Of a DNA stretch of 52,084 nucleotides, positions 39,835 to 50,705 are shown in pieces; positions within the stretch are counted from its first letter, which is position 1, and the number at the start of each line of letters is the position of its first letter. The notes under the pieces are model-generated. The model did not search any database. It was not told the DNA's origin and was given only the letters and a program-made list of their open reading frames with translations. The translations under genes and the position numbers were made by a program. The DNA lies in contig CANTFK010000288.1 of assembly GCA_947646735.1 (NCBI GenBank), forward strand, positions 1 through 52,084, read 5' to 3'. The DNA comes from Peronospora farinosa. Taxonomy: Eukaryota > Oomycota > Peronosporomycetes > Peronosporales > Peronosporaceae.

Positions 39835-40748
39835 CTACTTGCTCCTTTGACCAAGTCCATTCTGTATCCTTTTTAAAAGATCAGACAATGGCTTAGTCTG
39901 CTCCGCATAATTCTTGCTGTACTTATGCAAGTAATTAGCGAGCCCAAGGAATTGGCGCAGATCCTTCACATTACGTGGGACTGGCCATTCCTTTACAGCC
40001 TTTACTTTTTCTGGGTCTGCTCGTACACCATGTGCACCTACGATGCAGCCCAGCACAGGTATCTCGGGGACCCCTATGACGCACTTTTGCAAGTTCACGT
40101 ATAATTGGGCGTCACCAGAGTCTGCAACACAGCGTCTAAATGACGCTTGTGCGACTCTATCGCGCTCAGACCGTCCTCCGCCCTACTATGCACGAATACA
40201 TCGTCAAAATAATGGGGCGCATAGGCACGATGCTGACGCATCACGTGAGCCACCACTCGGTTGAATGTTGCCGGAGCATTTTTCAACCCTTGTGGCATCA
40301 CAAGCCACTCCCACAGCATACCGCTTGGGGTGCTTACTGCCGTTTTGGCTGCATCGTTATCTCTCATGAGAACCTGATAGTAGCCATCCTTCAGATCCAA
40401 CGCGGAAAAGATAGGTGACTTTTCCATGGAATTCAACACGACATCTTTCCGCGGGATCGGCGTTTGAGCTGGAATGGTGGCCGTGTTCAGCTTATTATAA
40501 GCATGAACCACGCGCCATCCACCCGTTGCTTTACGCACACAGAAAATCGGGCTGCAGTGAGGCGACTTGCTCTCACGTACATGTCCCGCCTTGGCTCGCT
40601 TGTTGAAGAACTCATCGATGTAATCGACTTGATCCTTCGGCAACGGCCATTGCCTGGTCACACAATACTTGGTGCCAGGCTCCAGGTCAATTTCGTGCCT
40701 GATGCCCCTATCGGCCGGTAGGCGGCTCGGCACTTCTGCTGGAAACAC
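39835..40748 (-). pseudogene. Gypsy-2 reverse transcriptase
   Basis: From FPAEVPSRLPADRGIRHEIDLEPG it reads SPIFCVRKATGGWRVVHAYNKLN, FSALDLKDGYYQVLM (catalytic Asp), MPQGLKNAPATFNR and YFDDVFVHS (FDD box). A frameshift near 40096 precedes CIVGAHGVRADPEKVKAVKEWP and RQFLGLANYLHKYSKNYA. Motifs are intact apart from that shift. Confidence 0.88.
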
Positions 40749-40760
40749 ATCACGGTGTTT

Positions 40761-42010
40761 CTACAGAACATCATAAAACAGGCTGTCCTTCAAGGCATCC
40801 CAGCCTTGAGCAGCGAACCGTTTCTTTTGGTCGGTCTCCAAGACGCTCTCATCCATTGTGGATGAAGAGCAACAGTCCACCACGTTCTCTTCTGGAACTG
40901 GTGCGACTATCTCGTGGATCTTTCCTTCCTTTAGTTCGGACAGAAACAGATCCCACGTCATCTCCGAAAGATTTACTATCTCCTCGTCAGATGCCAAGAA
41001 AAGTTGGAGCACCTCAACTGAGGATGCCTCCGGCATTTTGTTTTCGACGGCCTCGAACAAATGTTCGTAAGTCCGTTCTCTTGGACCGAGACTGATCCAA
41101 GGGTCACTCGTTTCGACGTGCCCTTGATCATCTTAATACGTCTGGTGATCGTTCTTCGAGTCACCACGACCTTTGACCTGGAAGAAGGTGTCGTTGCTAT
41201 CTCAGCTAACGCACTCCTTCCAACCGCACCAGGCTCTTGGCTTTGTGCCGGTTCTTGTGTCGCTTGACTTCCTGTCAGCCCACCATCAACTGCCGCAGGC
41301 TCCGGATCTATGCAGGACTATTGGAAACACGACTACTTGTCATCGCCCCATTCACTACGCCGCTCTTTTCGACCTTGGTAGGAATATGTGTCACCTGGCT
41401 TTCCGCCAGTGCACTCACAACTACACCACTCCTTTCGAGCTGGGTAGTTCCTGGTGTCGATTGACATACCTTCATCCCACCCTCGACTGTGTTGGACACA
41501 GCATCAGCCACATAAGCCTCTCGCAAGAGCACATCCTTTCCGGTGTCTTGCGTAGAGCTAGCGACTGTGCGTGTACGCCAGTCTATCCATGGTTGGTGTT
41601 TAGCCAACCAAGGCATGCCTAGGATGGGGTCATACGGACTCTCCATACCTAGCACTGTGAACTTCTCTTTACAAGAGAAGTCACTGAAACTGAAGGCGAG
41701 TTCAACTTGAACTCCCTCCGATTTAACGAGCGCGCCGTTCGCTAAACGAACGATCGCCTCTTCTCGCTTGCCATCCTGGCAAAGCGACTCATAACTCGCC
41801 GGTCTCTTTTTAGAGCCGCGAGTTTTACAAAGTTTTGTGATGCACCCGAATCCACGAGAAGGGTCATCACTTGGTCATATCCTCGTACTCGAGCGCTATA
41901 GACCAAAAGGGTTGAGGTCCGATCTTTCGGAACCTCAGGGACTATGCTACCCATTTGTTCTATCACTCTGGACTTAGGGGTAGCTTCAGAGTTCGCGACA
42001 GTAGGGCATC
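40761..42010 (-). pseudogene. Gypsy-2 protease and pro-RT linker
   Basis: Minus strand: TLLVDSGASQNFVKLAAL at about 41866-41820 is the protease active site (DSGA). After a broken stretch, MLGMESPYDPILGMPWLAKHQPWIDW (41655 on) is the second conserved strand and flap-side region. The 41060-40761 frame (EEIVNLSEMTWDLFLSELKEGKIHEI) is the linker before RT. Frameshifts separate the three pieces. Confidence 0.8.
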
Positions 42011-42016
42011 CCGCCC

Positions 42017-43081
42017 CTACTGCGCTCCCGTATTTCCCGACCCATCTTGGGCAGGTGCTGAACCCGTACGTCGTGCACGCTGGTTCTTCGCACCACCCTT
42101 CGGATTGTGAGACTTCTTGCTGGCTGCCTTAGCACCAGCAGCAAGTTTGGCATAGCAGCGAGCCATCATATGGCTTCGCTTGCAGCACTTGTAGCAGATA
42201 AAATCTGCATTGCTTAACTCCATAGGAGTGTCATCTGACCTCTCGGACGACGGCCTGTAATAGGCTGTCGCCGAGGCGCTGTTGTAGGATTGCTCCTCAA
42301 CCATGGAAATTTCAATTGCCTCTTCCATAGTCTCTGGCACCTTTCTGAAAAGGGCCTGACGCGATGGGCCATGCCTAAGTCCATTCATGAACGTGGCTAC
42401 CTTGATACGCTCTGGTATCGAACCCACACTAAATTATGCAGACAGCGAACGCATCTCTTGCACAAACTCTTGCAGAGAGCGTTTCGCCTGTCGTGCTCCA
42501 AAGAAGCGCGCCATAAGCAACACTTCGTTGTTAGGAGGCTGATACATGGCGCGATTATTTGTCTTAAAGATCGCTCATGATGGAAATGCGTCTGCATTAG
42601 CCATAGGCGCAGAGTATGCTCACTCTGACGCTTTGCCACGCAAGTTGAACATGGCATACGACACCATTCTGGTGTCGTTTTCGATGAGCTGCGCCACTCC
42701 ACACTGTTCCACTGCTAACAGCCAGTGTACTTAAGTGTGAGGGGCAGTCCCATCGAGCTTTGGAGGGTCCGTCCGAATGGACCTCGGCTGATTAGACCGG
42801 GCAGAGAGCACCTCAACAGTCCCCTTGAGCGTCTAGTTCCGTGCCTGCTCAAGTCTAAGCTCATCCTGAGTCTTATGGATGGACTCAGCCGTAGCTTGGC
42901 ACATTTCTTGCCTTGGACGCATTTCTGCGCTTTCCGAGCACAAACGCCTTAAATTGCTCCAACTGAGCAACATGTTGCTCAGGAGGACTATGCAAGAGGT
43001 TGGCCAGGGCTTGTTCACCAAGCCCCTGCTCCATATGCTCTGCCAACTACCTATGGTGTTGGGAGAGGTGAGTGAAATCAC
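42017..43081 (-). pseudogene. Gypsy-2 Gag
   Basis: Broken into several frames. The capsid-like pieces are ENDTRMVSYAMFNLRGKASE, AIFKTNNRAMYQPPNNEVLL and RSLQEFVQEMRSLSA. From 42427 an open frame continues with RIKVATFMNGLRHGPSRQALFR and ends in a zinc knuckle, CYKCCKRSHMMARC (CX2CX4HX4C), and a basic tail. N-terminal part from 43081 has a probable helix with stops. Confidence 0.78.
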
Positions 43082-43167
43082 CCCAGTCCATATTATGGAC
43101 TATCCACTCACTCACGCACGCACGCTCAGAGAGACGGGTAGAAGAAAGGTATACTAGTTTGACCAAG

Positions 43168-43763
43168 TGTAGACGGGCACTTCTACGAAGTTGCCTCGTG
43201 TTACTTGGCACACACATTCAGCACAAGCGAGGAAGCGGTTAGACCGTCTTACCTCCGAGTGCGGTGGTAGTAATTGGCAGGTCAACTGCTCAAGCAGTCG
43301 CACCGCCAGTTGCCTCTCGCTTAAGCGAGAGCGCAACGAATTCTAGTCCAAGAACTTACCGACTTCACGCGGAAGCTTATTCAGCTTCCCGTGCGCGGTA
43401 TTCAGTTGAACGAAGTCTTAAGACTGAGATATATTTAGTTAGAATTATAAAAATAAAATGCTAACTAATGCTTGGCTAATTATGCAAAGATTGGATACGC
43501 GTCTCTTTAGAAGCGTATCCTTGCGTGCGAGCTTAAATCTATTTAAGCTCGCTAATGCCGTTCGTCTGGGACGCCATGATGCCTAGCTTCAACTAGCGTC
43601 ATCCCCTCTCATGTGAATCCATTCATGGATATCACATTCACGAGGGTGGATCACAGTTGTGTATCGCATCCACGTGTAGCTAAAACGGTAGCCATGTACC
43701 GTTCATGACCAAACATTAGACAACAACTTTTAATGTTTACGTGTAACTAATCACCCTGTTACA
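43168..43763 (-). repeat. LTR C (5' LTR of Gypsy-2)
   Basis: 596 bases from TGTAGACGGGC to CCTGTTACA on the + strand. It aligns with solo LTR A throughout. Stems are kept by paired changes relative to A: GGAAGC/GCTTCC for AGAAGC/GCTTCT, and GAGCTTAAAT/ATTTAAGCTC for GATCTTAAAT/ATTTAAGATC. Confidence 0.87.
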
Positions 43764-44003
43764 ATGTCCGTGATAACGAGCGTGGAGAAGCCCAACGGCG
43801 GTCCGTCCGAGTGTCTAATGTTAAACTTGACAGTCGTGCTTGCAGCCTGATACACGCGTTCCACCGGATTGACGGCGGGTTTTATTGGTCGCTGCTGCTG
43901 CTACTACCACTACTGTTGCGATGTCGCAAAACCGGCTACTGTGCTTGTGACTTGAATCTTCACTCTGTTATCTTTGAAACAACAATATCAGTTCGTATCT
44001 CTT
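43764..44003. other. No recognisable gene
   Basis: Flanks LTR C. A short + frame with a Leu-rich run at about 43895-43935 has no support as a gene. Confidence 0.35.
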
Positions 44004-44366
44004 TTAATCCTCAGATTCCTTGTTCGTCTCGTCAAACGGATCCTTCGTGTAGAAGGTACTTAGTAAATACCTCGGTCCAGCAGTGATCCAGCTCACAAAT
44101 CGTGTCCATGCTTCGTGGTCTTCATCATTACCTCTTAATGTGTCACCTTTCTCTTTCGAGCCGATCATCCGGCATTTCTCGCCAGTGACGTAGATAATAG
44201 ATACAGACGCAGAGCGAAAGACAAAAATTGACCAGCTGCCTTCTTTCATGTCAACGAAGTCCAGAAACAGCCGACGGGACTCTTTGAAGCAATAGAACAG
44301 GAAAATCAAAGAAAATGGCAGAAAAAGCGGCAGCAAAATCAAACGTATAGTGAAGTACGGGTTCAA
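44004..44366 (-). CDS. Hypothetical small membrane protein or fragment
   Basis: A minus-strand frame with a hydrophobic segment (LILLPLFLPFSLIFLFYCF) near its N-terminus, then a hydrophilic part including FVSWITAGPRYLLSTFYTKDPF and an acidic end. The first codon is TTG; the first ATG is at residue about 40, after the membrane segment, so the true start is uncertain and the piece may be the C-terminus of a larger lost gene. Family not recognised. Confidence 0.3.
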   Translation of the reverse strand: MNPYFTIRLILLPLFLPFSLIFLFYCFKESRRLFLDFVDMKEGSWSIFVFRSASVSIIYVTGEKCRMIGSKEKGDTLRGNDEDHEAWTRFVSWITAGPRYLLSTFYTKDPFDETNKESED

Positions 44367-44404
44367 GCAAAAAAAAATTGCAAAACGAATTTTATATGAT
44401 ACGA

Positions 44405-44640
44405 GTACTTATATACTTCAAGCCCCGTTCGGTGTCACTTGCCGTACTACGATCGGCGTTACCGTTGGCATCACGTTTGGCACGTCGAACAGTATCACAA
44501 GCGGCGGCAGCTTTGGCATCCTACGAGCAGTGTTGCGAGAAGCATCATCGTCGACATCACGAGTAAACTCACGAGTGGCATCAATACCGGCGTTACGTGG
44601 GGTATCACGAACACCAATACGAGCTGCATCACCGTCGGTA
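44405..44640 (+). repeat. Left copy of a diverged inverted repeat with short-period coding-like units
   Basis: Roughly 200 bases that match, as reverse complement, 45770-45990 at an estimated four bases in five. It is itself built of a 9-12-base theme (ggcatcacgtttggc, ggtatcacg). The + strand translates to GVTVGITFGT-like text, the minus strand to DATREFTRDVDDDASR-like text. Confidence 0.65.
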
Positions 44641-44798
44641 TCATGAGTTGCATCATCTTCGGTATTACGAGATGCGTCATCTTTGTCATTTCGCACTGTG
44701 TCACCTTTGGCGGATGGAGCAGCAGCGTCGTTGTCGCTAGATACATTGTTGTCGATGTCGTTTGCTTTACCGTAAATTTCATTACCGTCAATGACCAC
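44418..44798 (-). CDS. Hypothetical Asp/Arg/Thr repeat frame
   Basis: 126 residues with a loose motif xDDASRNTxxDA repeated (DDASRNTEDDATHDTDGDAAR). The period follows the DNA repeat, so both strands have long frames; neither has a clear signal or domain. I give low confidence to real coding. Confidence 0.2.
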   Translation of the reverse strand: MVIDGNEIYGKANDIDNNVSSDNDAAAPSAKGDTVRNDKDDASRNTEDDATHDTDGDAARIGVRDTPRNAGIDATREFTRDVDDDASRNTARRMPKLPPLVILFDVPNVMPTVTPIVVRQVTPNGA

Positions 44799-44878
44799 CC
44801 TTGTTTGTTTTGCAGTTGGGGTGACGCTTCTGATTCTTCTAGTAGCCGTGAGGGTGGCGGTTGCAGTTGTGGCGATGT

Positions 44879-45219
44879 TTAAGCATGCGCTGCTGGATCC
44901 TCGTCAGTGTCGAGGCCACCAATGCGCGATTTGAACGATCTTAAACTCCAAGGAGGGTCGTCTAAATGGTTTCTGTCAGTGATCCCGGGTATCTCCTCAC
45001 CATTCAAGATGAGCGATAACCCCTTCTTGTATGCGAGATAAAGACATTCATCGTAGTTCCGCCTCGCACGATTGTCAGCCGGGCGACCGTCATTGCCTGT
45101 CGAACTAGCTCTTGATGCTTTGCAGGAAGTTCTTTCAGCTCCACCTCCCATCGGCGCCATTCGTCCATTGTCCTCCGAATATGTTTAAACTGTTTTAAGG
45201 ACGGAAACTTGAACGACAT
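44879..45219 (-). pseudogene. Hypothetical protein with PGI...PPWS C-terminal motif, one frameshift
   Basis: The ATG at 45219 starts MSFKFPSLKQFKHIRRTMDE and continues to about 45085. The continuation lies in another frame (45160-44879): RRNYDECLYLAYKKGLSLILNG, EEIPGITDRN and DDPPWSLRSF, ending AHA. Short peroxin-like and other oomycete proteins often end with a PGIxxI...PPW motif, so this is perhaps a decayed member. Function is not known. Confidence 0.4.
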
Positions 45220-45414
45220 GGTTGACGCAATTGGGAAAAAGAGAAATGAATGATTAACGGACCAATAGAAAAAGGCCTTTAATTATGATCTCAATTCTTG
45301 TTACGCACTTAGCTAATACAAAAAGGCTCCTCTGAGACGTTCATTGGGAACGGACGATCAACCGTCACGCATAAAATTTGGTTTAGATAGGTGGTGGCAC
45401 AGCCCATGTACTGT

Positions 45415-45495
45415 TTAATGACGTACTGCTCAAGAACGCACTGTTCAAGCACGAACTGCTCAAGCACGCACTGCTCAAGCACGCGCTGCTTAATG
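45415..45495. repeat. 15-bp tandem repeat
   Basis: About five units of actgctcaagcacgc. On the minus strand, in frame, they encode VLEQC-like pentapeptides. Confidence 0.85.
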
Positions 45496-45717
45496 ATACC
45501 AAGACAATGGTTGACATCACCACGGACGAGCGGTCTGAATAGACCTGTGCATTGATTATCTCGAACATCGTTCGTCACGAGCTTGCAACTATAGGAAAAT
45601 CAACGGGGCAGAGTGTGTAAGAGTCGATGCTTTTGCTGTGTCCGCGCGCCGCCACTACTGCAGAGACCACTTGGTATGTCGCGCCGAACGCGCTTGTAAT
45701 TTCTGCCAAGACTTTCT

Positions 45718-46227
45718 TCAGCACCTTGCACAGCGTCTCGCTGACGCTGACGCAGCTCGATTAATGCCACTCGTGAGCTTCCTCGTGATGCCGACGGTAT
45801 TAATGCCACTCGTGAGCTTACTCGTGATGCTGACGATGATGCTTCCCGCGACTCTTCTCGTAATACTGTCTTGGATGCCAAAGCTGCTGTCGCTTGTGAT
45901 ACTGATCGACGTGCCAAACGTGATGCCAACGGTGACGCCGCCGGTCGTAGTACGGCAAGTGATACCGAACGGGGTAATGCCGAAGGTAATTCCGCTCGTG
46001 ATAGTGGCTGTGATGTAGAAGGTGACGTTGAAGGTTGTATTACTTGTGCCGCCAAATTTGTTGTGGAAGGTAACTCCGCTTATGATTATACTTGTGGTGC
46101 TGGATGTGACGCCGAAGACGATGCTGAAGTTGACGTCCAAGGTACTGCCGCTTGTGATATTATTCTTCATACTGCTCGTGGTACTTCTCGTGATGCCGGA
46201 TGTGGCGCTGCTCGTATTAACCTTTAG
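45718..46227 (+). repeat. Right copy of inverted repeat and extended short-period array
   Basis: 45770-45990 pairs with 44405-44640. The short-period theme continues to 46227. Minus-strand text 46170-45718 alternates small and Ile/Thr/Val residues (ITSGITFGITPFGIT), the kind of pattern a beta-solenoid would have; plus-strand text is Asp/Ala/Arg rich. I cannot say which, if either, is translated. Confidence 0.55.
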
Positions 46228-46230
46228 GAT

Positions 46231-46955
46231 CCTGCCACCGCAAAATGGTGATAATGTGTTACTTTGAAAATAGTGAGCATAGAATTCATTTAGCGCATCT
46301 TCATAATTTTAATTTTTTTTATAATTTTATATTCATTTATGAATTTTCTGATAATTTTTTTTAAATAAAAATTAAATAATTAAATAATTGAAATATATTT
46401 TGAATTTTATACAATTAAATACATTGGATTATGATACAAAATACCATCTTAATGAATTTAAAACACCTTCTGGAATTTGCAGTATAAAATTATGGATTTT
46501 TCTAAACCATTAAGTATCTCATTAAATTTAAAAAATTAAAAGAAAAGGTTATAAAAAAAATTTCCTAGCTGAGAGCAAAAAACTGATACCATATTTACTT
46601 GTATTGGGAAAGCTATGACGAGAGTAAAGAAATGTTTAAAAATTGTTGAAAGACCCCTTTGGATGAACTTGCTAGCTTCTGATCCTTCAATAATATCTCA
46701 GCTAAGCTGACAGCAACTTTTTTCATGTAAGTATGCTTCGTAGCGGAGTCGCTATCTTGCCTTCTCTACAAAATGATGGTACAATAATACAAGGCGTTTT
46801 TATGTCTTAAAGAAGACGAGGAAGGGACGTGGCTTTCGACGCCTTATGTCGTTGCTGCTAAGTTTTCAATTTTAAAGTGTTTACTGTATTCGATTAACTA
46901 CTCAGTAAAAAAAGAAAAAAAAGAGCTACTCGATGATATCGACCCTCGGCCTCTC
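46231..46955. other. AT-rich spacer
   Basis: 46270-46600 is strongly A/T rich with long T and A runs and no frames. It lies downstream of the SAP-like gene (minus strand) and could hold its terminator. Confidence 0.5.
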
Positions 46956-47411
46956 TCACAACTCACTCATGGCGCTGTCCAGCACTCCGTCAATGATTTT
47001 CCTGATACGCTCGATGCTCTTTTCACCTCCTTCCACACGAGACGACATCTCAATAGTGGATGCCCATTCCTTCACAGCTCTCGCCTTCTCCACCAACGCA
47101 TCGAAAGTCCCCACCTTTTCTTCACGTGCTACATCAAAAGGCTGTTCAATTCCAGCTTCTACCGGAGGCTCGGAAGCTTCCAAAGGTGTTGTAGCGCATT
47201 TTGGCACAAGATTTTTGTTCGAGGTGTCCCAGTACGAAATCAGGACGTAAATAAAATCGCTTTTATTCTTCTGTCCGTCACGTACGGAGAGCTTGAGGCG
47301 ACTGCAAGCAGCACGTAAATCGTCACGTGTGAAGGCGCTTAACTGGTGCTTTAGCTCGATAGCATCTGCTTCAGGTGGAAATGCCTCCACAAACTCGATG
47401 ACTCGTTTCAT
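46956..47411 (-). CDS. Small SAP-like domain protein
   Basis: 151 residues from the ATG at 47411 to the stop at 46956, uninterrupted. Residues about 24-62 (LSAFTRDDLRAACSRLKLSV and then DGQKNKSDFIYVLISYW) resemble a SAP helix-turn-helix: Leu-rich helix, small turn, Lys then Leu/Ile helix. SAP domains bind AT-rich DNA. The rest is a helical, charged C-terminus. It is among the few intact non-transposon frames here. A 26-bp inverted repeat lies upstream. Name and function not recognised. Confidence 0.6.
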   Translation of the reverse strand: MKRVIEFVEAFPPEADAIELKHQLSAFTRDDLRAACSRLKLSVRDGQKNKSDFIYVLISYWDTSNKNLVPKCATTPLEASEPPVEAGIEQPFDVAREEKVGTFDALVEKARAVKEWASTIEMSSRVEGGEKSIERIRKIIDGVLDSAMSEL

Positions 47412-47438
47412 CTTTCTTTTAATAATTTGAAGTTTGCA

Positions 47439-47520
47439 GTGTCGGAATTGGAAGAATGATTGTCACTTCAACTTGCGAATTTGGCATGTTGCACTGACAA
47501 TCATTTTTCCGATTCCGCAC
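47439..47520. repeat. Inverted repeat upstream of the SAP-like gene
   Basis: 47439-47465 pairs with 47495-47520, with about three mismatches in 26, around a 29-base loop. It begins 28 bases upstream of the ATG (minus strand). Confidence 0.8.
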
Positions 47521-48655
47521 TTATAGTTTAGAAAGGTTTTGGCCAATCACGGGTTAACCTGTGTGTATTCTGGGGTTATAGGGCACCAGGCGTGCATTAA
47601 CACAGTCTGCCGCCATGTTCTACGATAGAAAAAGGGCAGGCAATGCTGTTCGTCCAAGAAGGTTTACGACTGAAACGGTTTTGAGAGAATCGAACCGTGT
47701 ATTATCGTCATTCCACTGTAAGACCCAATGAACATTTATTGTCGCCTACCGTGGCGGCGGCAGAGAATGCTTTGGCGAGCTCTGTAGGCGTTACTCTGCA
47801 GGCGGCGGCCCCGCTGAAGTCGATCAACGACTGCAACCAGAACGACCGAACGCGGTAATTGCCGTTTCTGTAGTTAAAGAAAGCCAGGCGACGGCATCTC
47901 CAAAACGTACCGATGGTGAAATGTGTCAACTGTGGCTGTCAGCAAGAATACGTGGTGACGGAAATTAATGATATATCGCACCGACACCACGCTGGCGCGC
48001 CCGATTTCTACGACATCAGCAAGTATGCTTGAAGGATGTTAAGTTTGAAATTGACTCGTTTTTAAGGTGTCGTATCCGCGCACACACGGATGTCAAGACG
48101 GCTTAGACAGAGCACGGCACTTGCTAGCGACTGTTCTAGTGGTTCTTTGGGAGTGTAATGTTTATGGTCATCTGCAAAAGTAGTCTAGCTTGCAGCTAAA
48201 GAATAAGAAAAATTGCGGAAAGAAGCTGCTAATAATGCCAAGGACAACAAAGTTGTACCAGATGATTACGCAGTAATTGTAGATAAAGATGAATTCAGTT
48301 TGTCTGCTTACATGAGAAAGTGGGTGCCCTGTCGAGAGAAATGGATCGACAGCTACTAATCCACCACATAGCCATCAAATTCTCACATTAAGCAAAAATT
48401 GCTGCTGAAGCACAAGAGCATGTGCAGCCCAGGCAAGACAAGCCACTCGTCATTTCGGAAATTTTATACTAACAACTTGTGAGTAATGCAGCAAAGTATG
48501 CTAACGTATTCGCGCCTAAGATGGTTTAATGAGCGCCAGAATAGAAAGTTAAATATAGTAGCAAGCCTGTTAGACCACTTTCGACGAAGCAATTTCAGAT
48601 GACGAACAGAATGCTGTAGCGTCGCTGAAACCTTCGATTGCGGCTTCTTTGATGA
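47521..48655. other. Decayed, unassigned sequence
   Basis: Fragments that read like coding (for example KEAANNAKDNKVVPDDYAVIV then DKDEFSLSAYMRKW at about 48220-48330 on the + strand) between stops. No family recognised. Confidence 0.3.
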
Positions 48656-49643
48656 AGGTTGCTAGTTAGGAGAATGACATGTTTTTGTCTACTCCAAAAG
48701 AATTCATCGAAGAGGCTGCGGTACCCCAAGTTACGGATAGAGTTTTGTCAGAAAGTGAAGACGACGATGAATTTGATCGACCATTCCTATGGGGACAACA
48801 TATCGCTATTTTCACGTCTCTTCGATTCGGCTTCACGAAAGCATTGAGAGCTTGTAAAGGATGGTCGGTTAGCTCGGCTCTTTGCTGCGGATTGGGATTT
48901 CGAACGGCACAAGACAGCAAAATTTCATTGCGAGAAGTGCCCTGAACTTGTAAACGTCGAATTCTTAGAAGGCTGGGTGTGAGCTTGTCCGCGGATCAGC
49001 TTGTCAAGCTTTTGAGGCTAATTCGGGAAATTGTAGAGTGCACACAAAATGGCGTCCGCTGTGGAGAACGGCCATTAAAGCGTGCGCAATTTGTCTCGTC
49101 GCTAGAGCACCGCGTTGCGCTTATGGATTCGAACGCTGAAGTGATGGTAATGCTACATTCGCTGTTGAAGAGTTTGTCCACAGTGCGTGATGTCGGGTGT
49201 TTATTGAAGCAGATGTGCAGATACTGGCAGCTAGAGCGTAAAATTGCTCTGATGCAGCAGGTACTGTTATAAACGTATTTGACGACCTATACGGCAATCA
49301 GGATGAAATTTTTCTGACTTGCCTGATCTTACCTGCCGAATGGACTTCCCGTGCCGTTTGGATCAGAAATATATCGATCAGAACGGCAACCCGAAGAAGT
49401 CTCTTGCCGACGACGTTGGTGTAGTGGGGTCTGAAGAGAATGTGGACGAAGTCGAAAGTGAAGATGACGAGGGCCCATACGAAGGGGCACCGATTCAGAG
49501 GAAGATGTCGCGATTTCTGGTCGAGTACGGGATCGCAATCAGTTTATTGAAGATGAGGCGGATGTCGGCGACGAAGACGACGAGGTAGAAGAGGAAGAGC
49601 GCCTTGTCAATAATGCATCGTCTTCATCAGATAGCGACTGGTG
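48656..49643 (+). pseudogene. Relic of an unknown gene with acidic C-terminal tail
   Basis: Several + strand frames in sequence: 48679-48945; 48979-49272 (LSADQLVKLLRLIREIVECTQ); and 49319-49588, which changes frame near 49500 into GTDSEEDVAIS and an acidic end, EDDEVEEEERLVNNASSSSD, with a TGA at 49641. The acidic tail looks like the end of a nuclear protein. I do not recognise the family. Confidence 0.35.
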
Positions 49644-49672
49644 ACAAGTTGAGTGTGCTAAAAAGTTTGTTA

Positions 49673-50110
49673 TCATTGCAAGACATCGAATAGGTCGTAG
49701 CTTGTAAGAAACCCGCTATTCAATCGTTTAAATTGGTGCTCCTTTCTGTTTTGTTTACTTATCACTACGACGAAAATATGGCGTTCAAGACAGACAAACT
49801 TGAGCTGGTCATCGCCGTTCTTAATACACGCCTCGTGCCTGCAAGTGCTTTGAGGCTTTACCTTCGCTTGCAGGAAGCACCAGACACTTCTTAGAACAAT
49901 TCCAATTGAACTATAGCAACAAAACAAAATCACACGATTGTTACAGTCCTTGCCGTCCACAACATTAACGTTAGCACTGCCCTTTTCAATCAGCAGCTGG
50001 ACAACTTCAAAATTTTCCTTTACGATGACAACATGAAGCGCTGTCTTCTTCTTGCTGTCAACTACATCCATCTTAGCTTTAAGTTTCAGCAGCAGTTTTA
50101 ACATATCCAC
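49673..50110 (-). pseudogene. Ankyrin-repeat fragment with probable introns
   Basis: The minus frame reads KAKMDVVDSKKKTALHVVIV and KENFEVVQLLIEKGSANVNVVD, an ankyrin repeat. Further on HEACIKNGDDQLKFVCLERH looks like the next repeat, separated by sequence with splice-like borders (GTAACA ... TTGCAG). Upstream, GTACGTGC near 50200 and CTTCCTACAG near 50133 could bound another intron, but the phase does not fit, so I call it decayed. Confidence 0.5.
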
Positions 50111-50705
50111 TTCCTCATACTCTGGACCACTCTGTAGGAAGTAAGATTGTAATTGAAGACAATAACAATTGTTGTAATATTACTTGTTTGTGTGCACGTA
50201 CCAGACTCGCCTTTCTTGTTCTGGAAGGTCATGTGGCTAGCTGCGCAACTCGATCTCGAGGTCACCAATCGCTATTATATCACGAGCAGAAAATAAAAGT
50301 GAATATGCGGGATGTAGAAGAGATTCCTAGGCTTCAAGAAGACACGCCTGCAGCCCAGAGTAACTGCGCCATGATGTCAAAGCGAAAAGTAAAAAATTAA
50401 CTAGAACTTTTTGTGGTATTGTATTGGCCACTTATCCCAAAGAATCGGATCGAGTTGATGTGAAGTTCCGACGGTATCCTACAACCTATTCGAACGTGAT
50501 TCAAGAATTTCCTTTGATGCAGATAAACTAAACTGGTGAATGAGAGAACTATATTGAAGGAACTCGGCAAAATGACTTTGTAACTTCGGGATAAAAAGTA
50601 CCTAATTTTTTAAAATTAGGTGTCACAAAATAGGGGGTTGCGACTGTTTAATAAAAACTGTTGGAGCTCGTTGAAGTTGTCCGCGTCTTGATTATCAGGA
50701 GTCCA
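50111..50705. other. No recognisable gene
   Basis: May contain the 5' exon of the ankyrin relic on the minus strand. Nothing else is supported. Confidence 0.3.

Larger units (their letters stand above)
35410..43763 (-). mobile_element. Gypsy-2: chromodomain Gypsy retrotransposon, minus strand
   Basis: The polyprotein runs on the minus strand from about 43081 to 37224 in the order Gag, protease, RT, RNase H, integrase, chromodomain. LTR C (43168-43763) is on its 5' side and LTR B (35410-36259) on its 3' side. Many frameshifts. The LTRs differ in one half and no target duplication matches (ACCCT left, ATGTC right), so the copy is likely a recombinant of two insertions. Confidence 0.85.
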
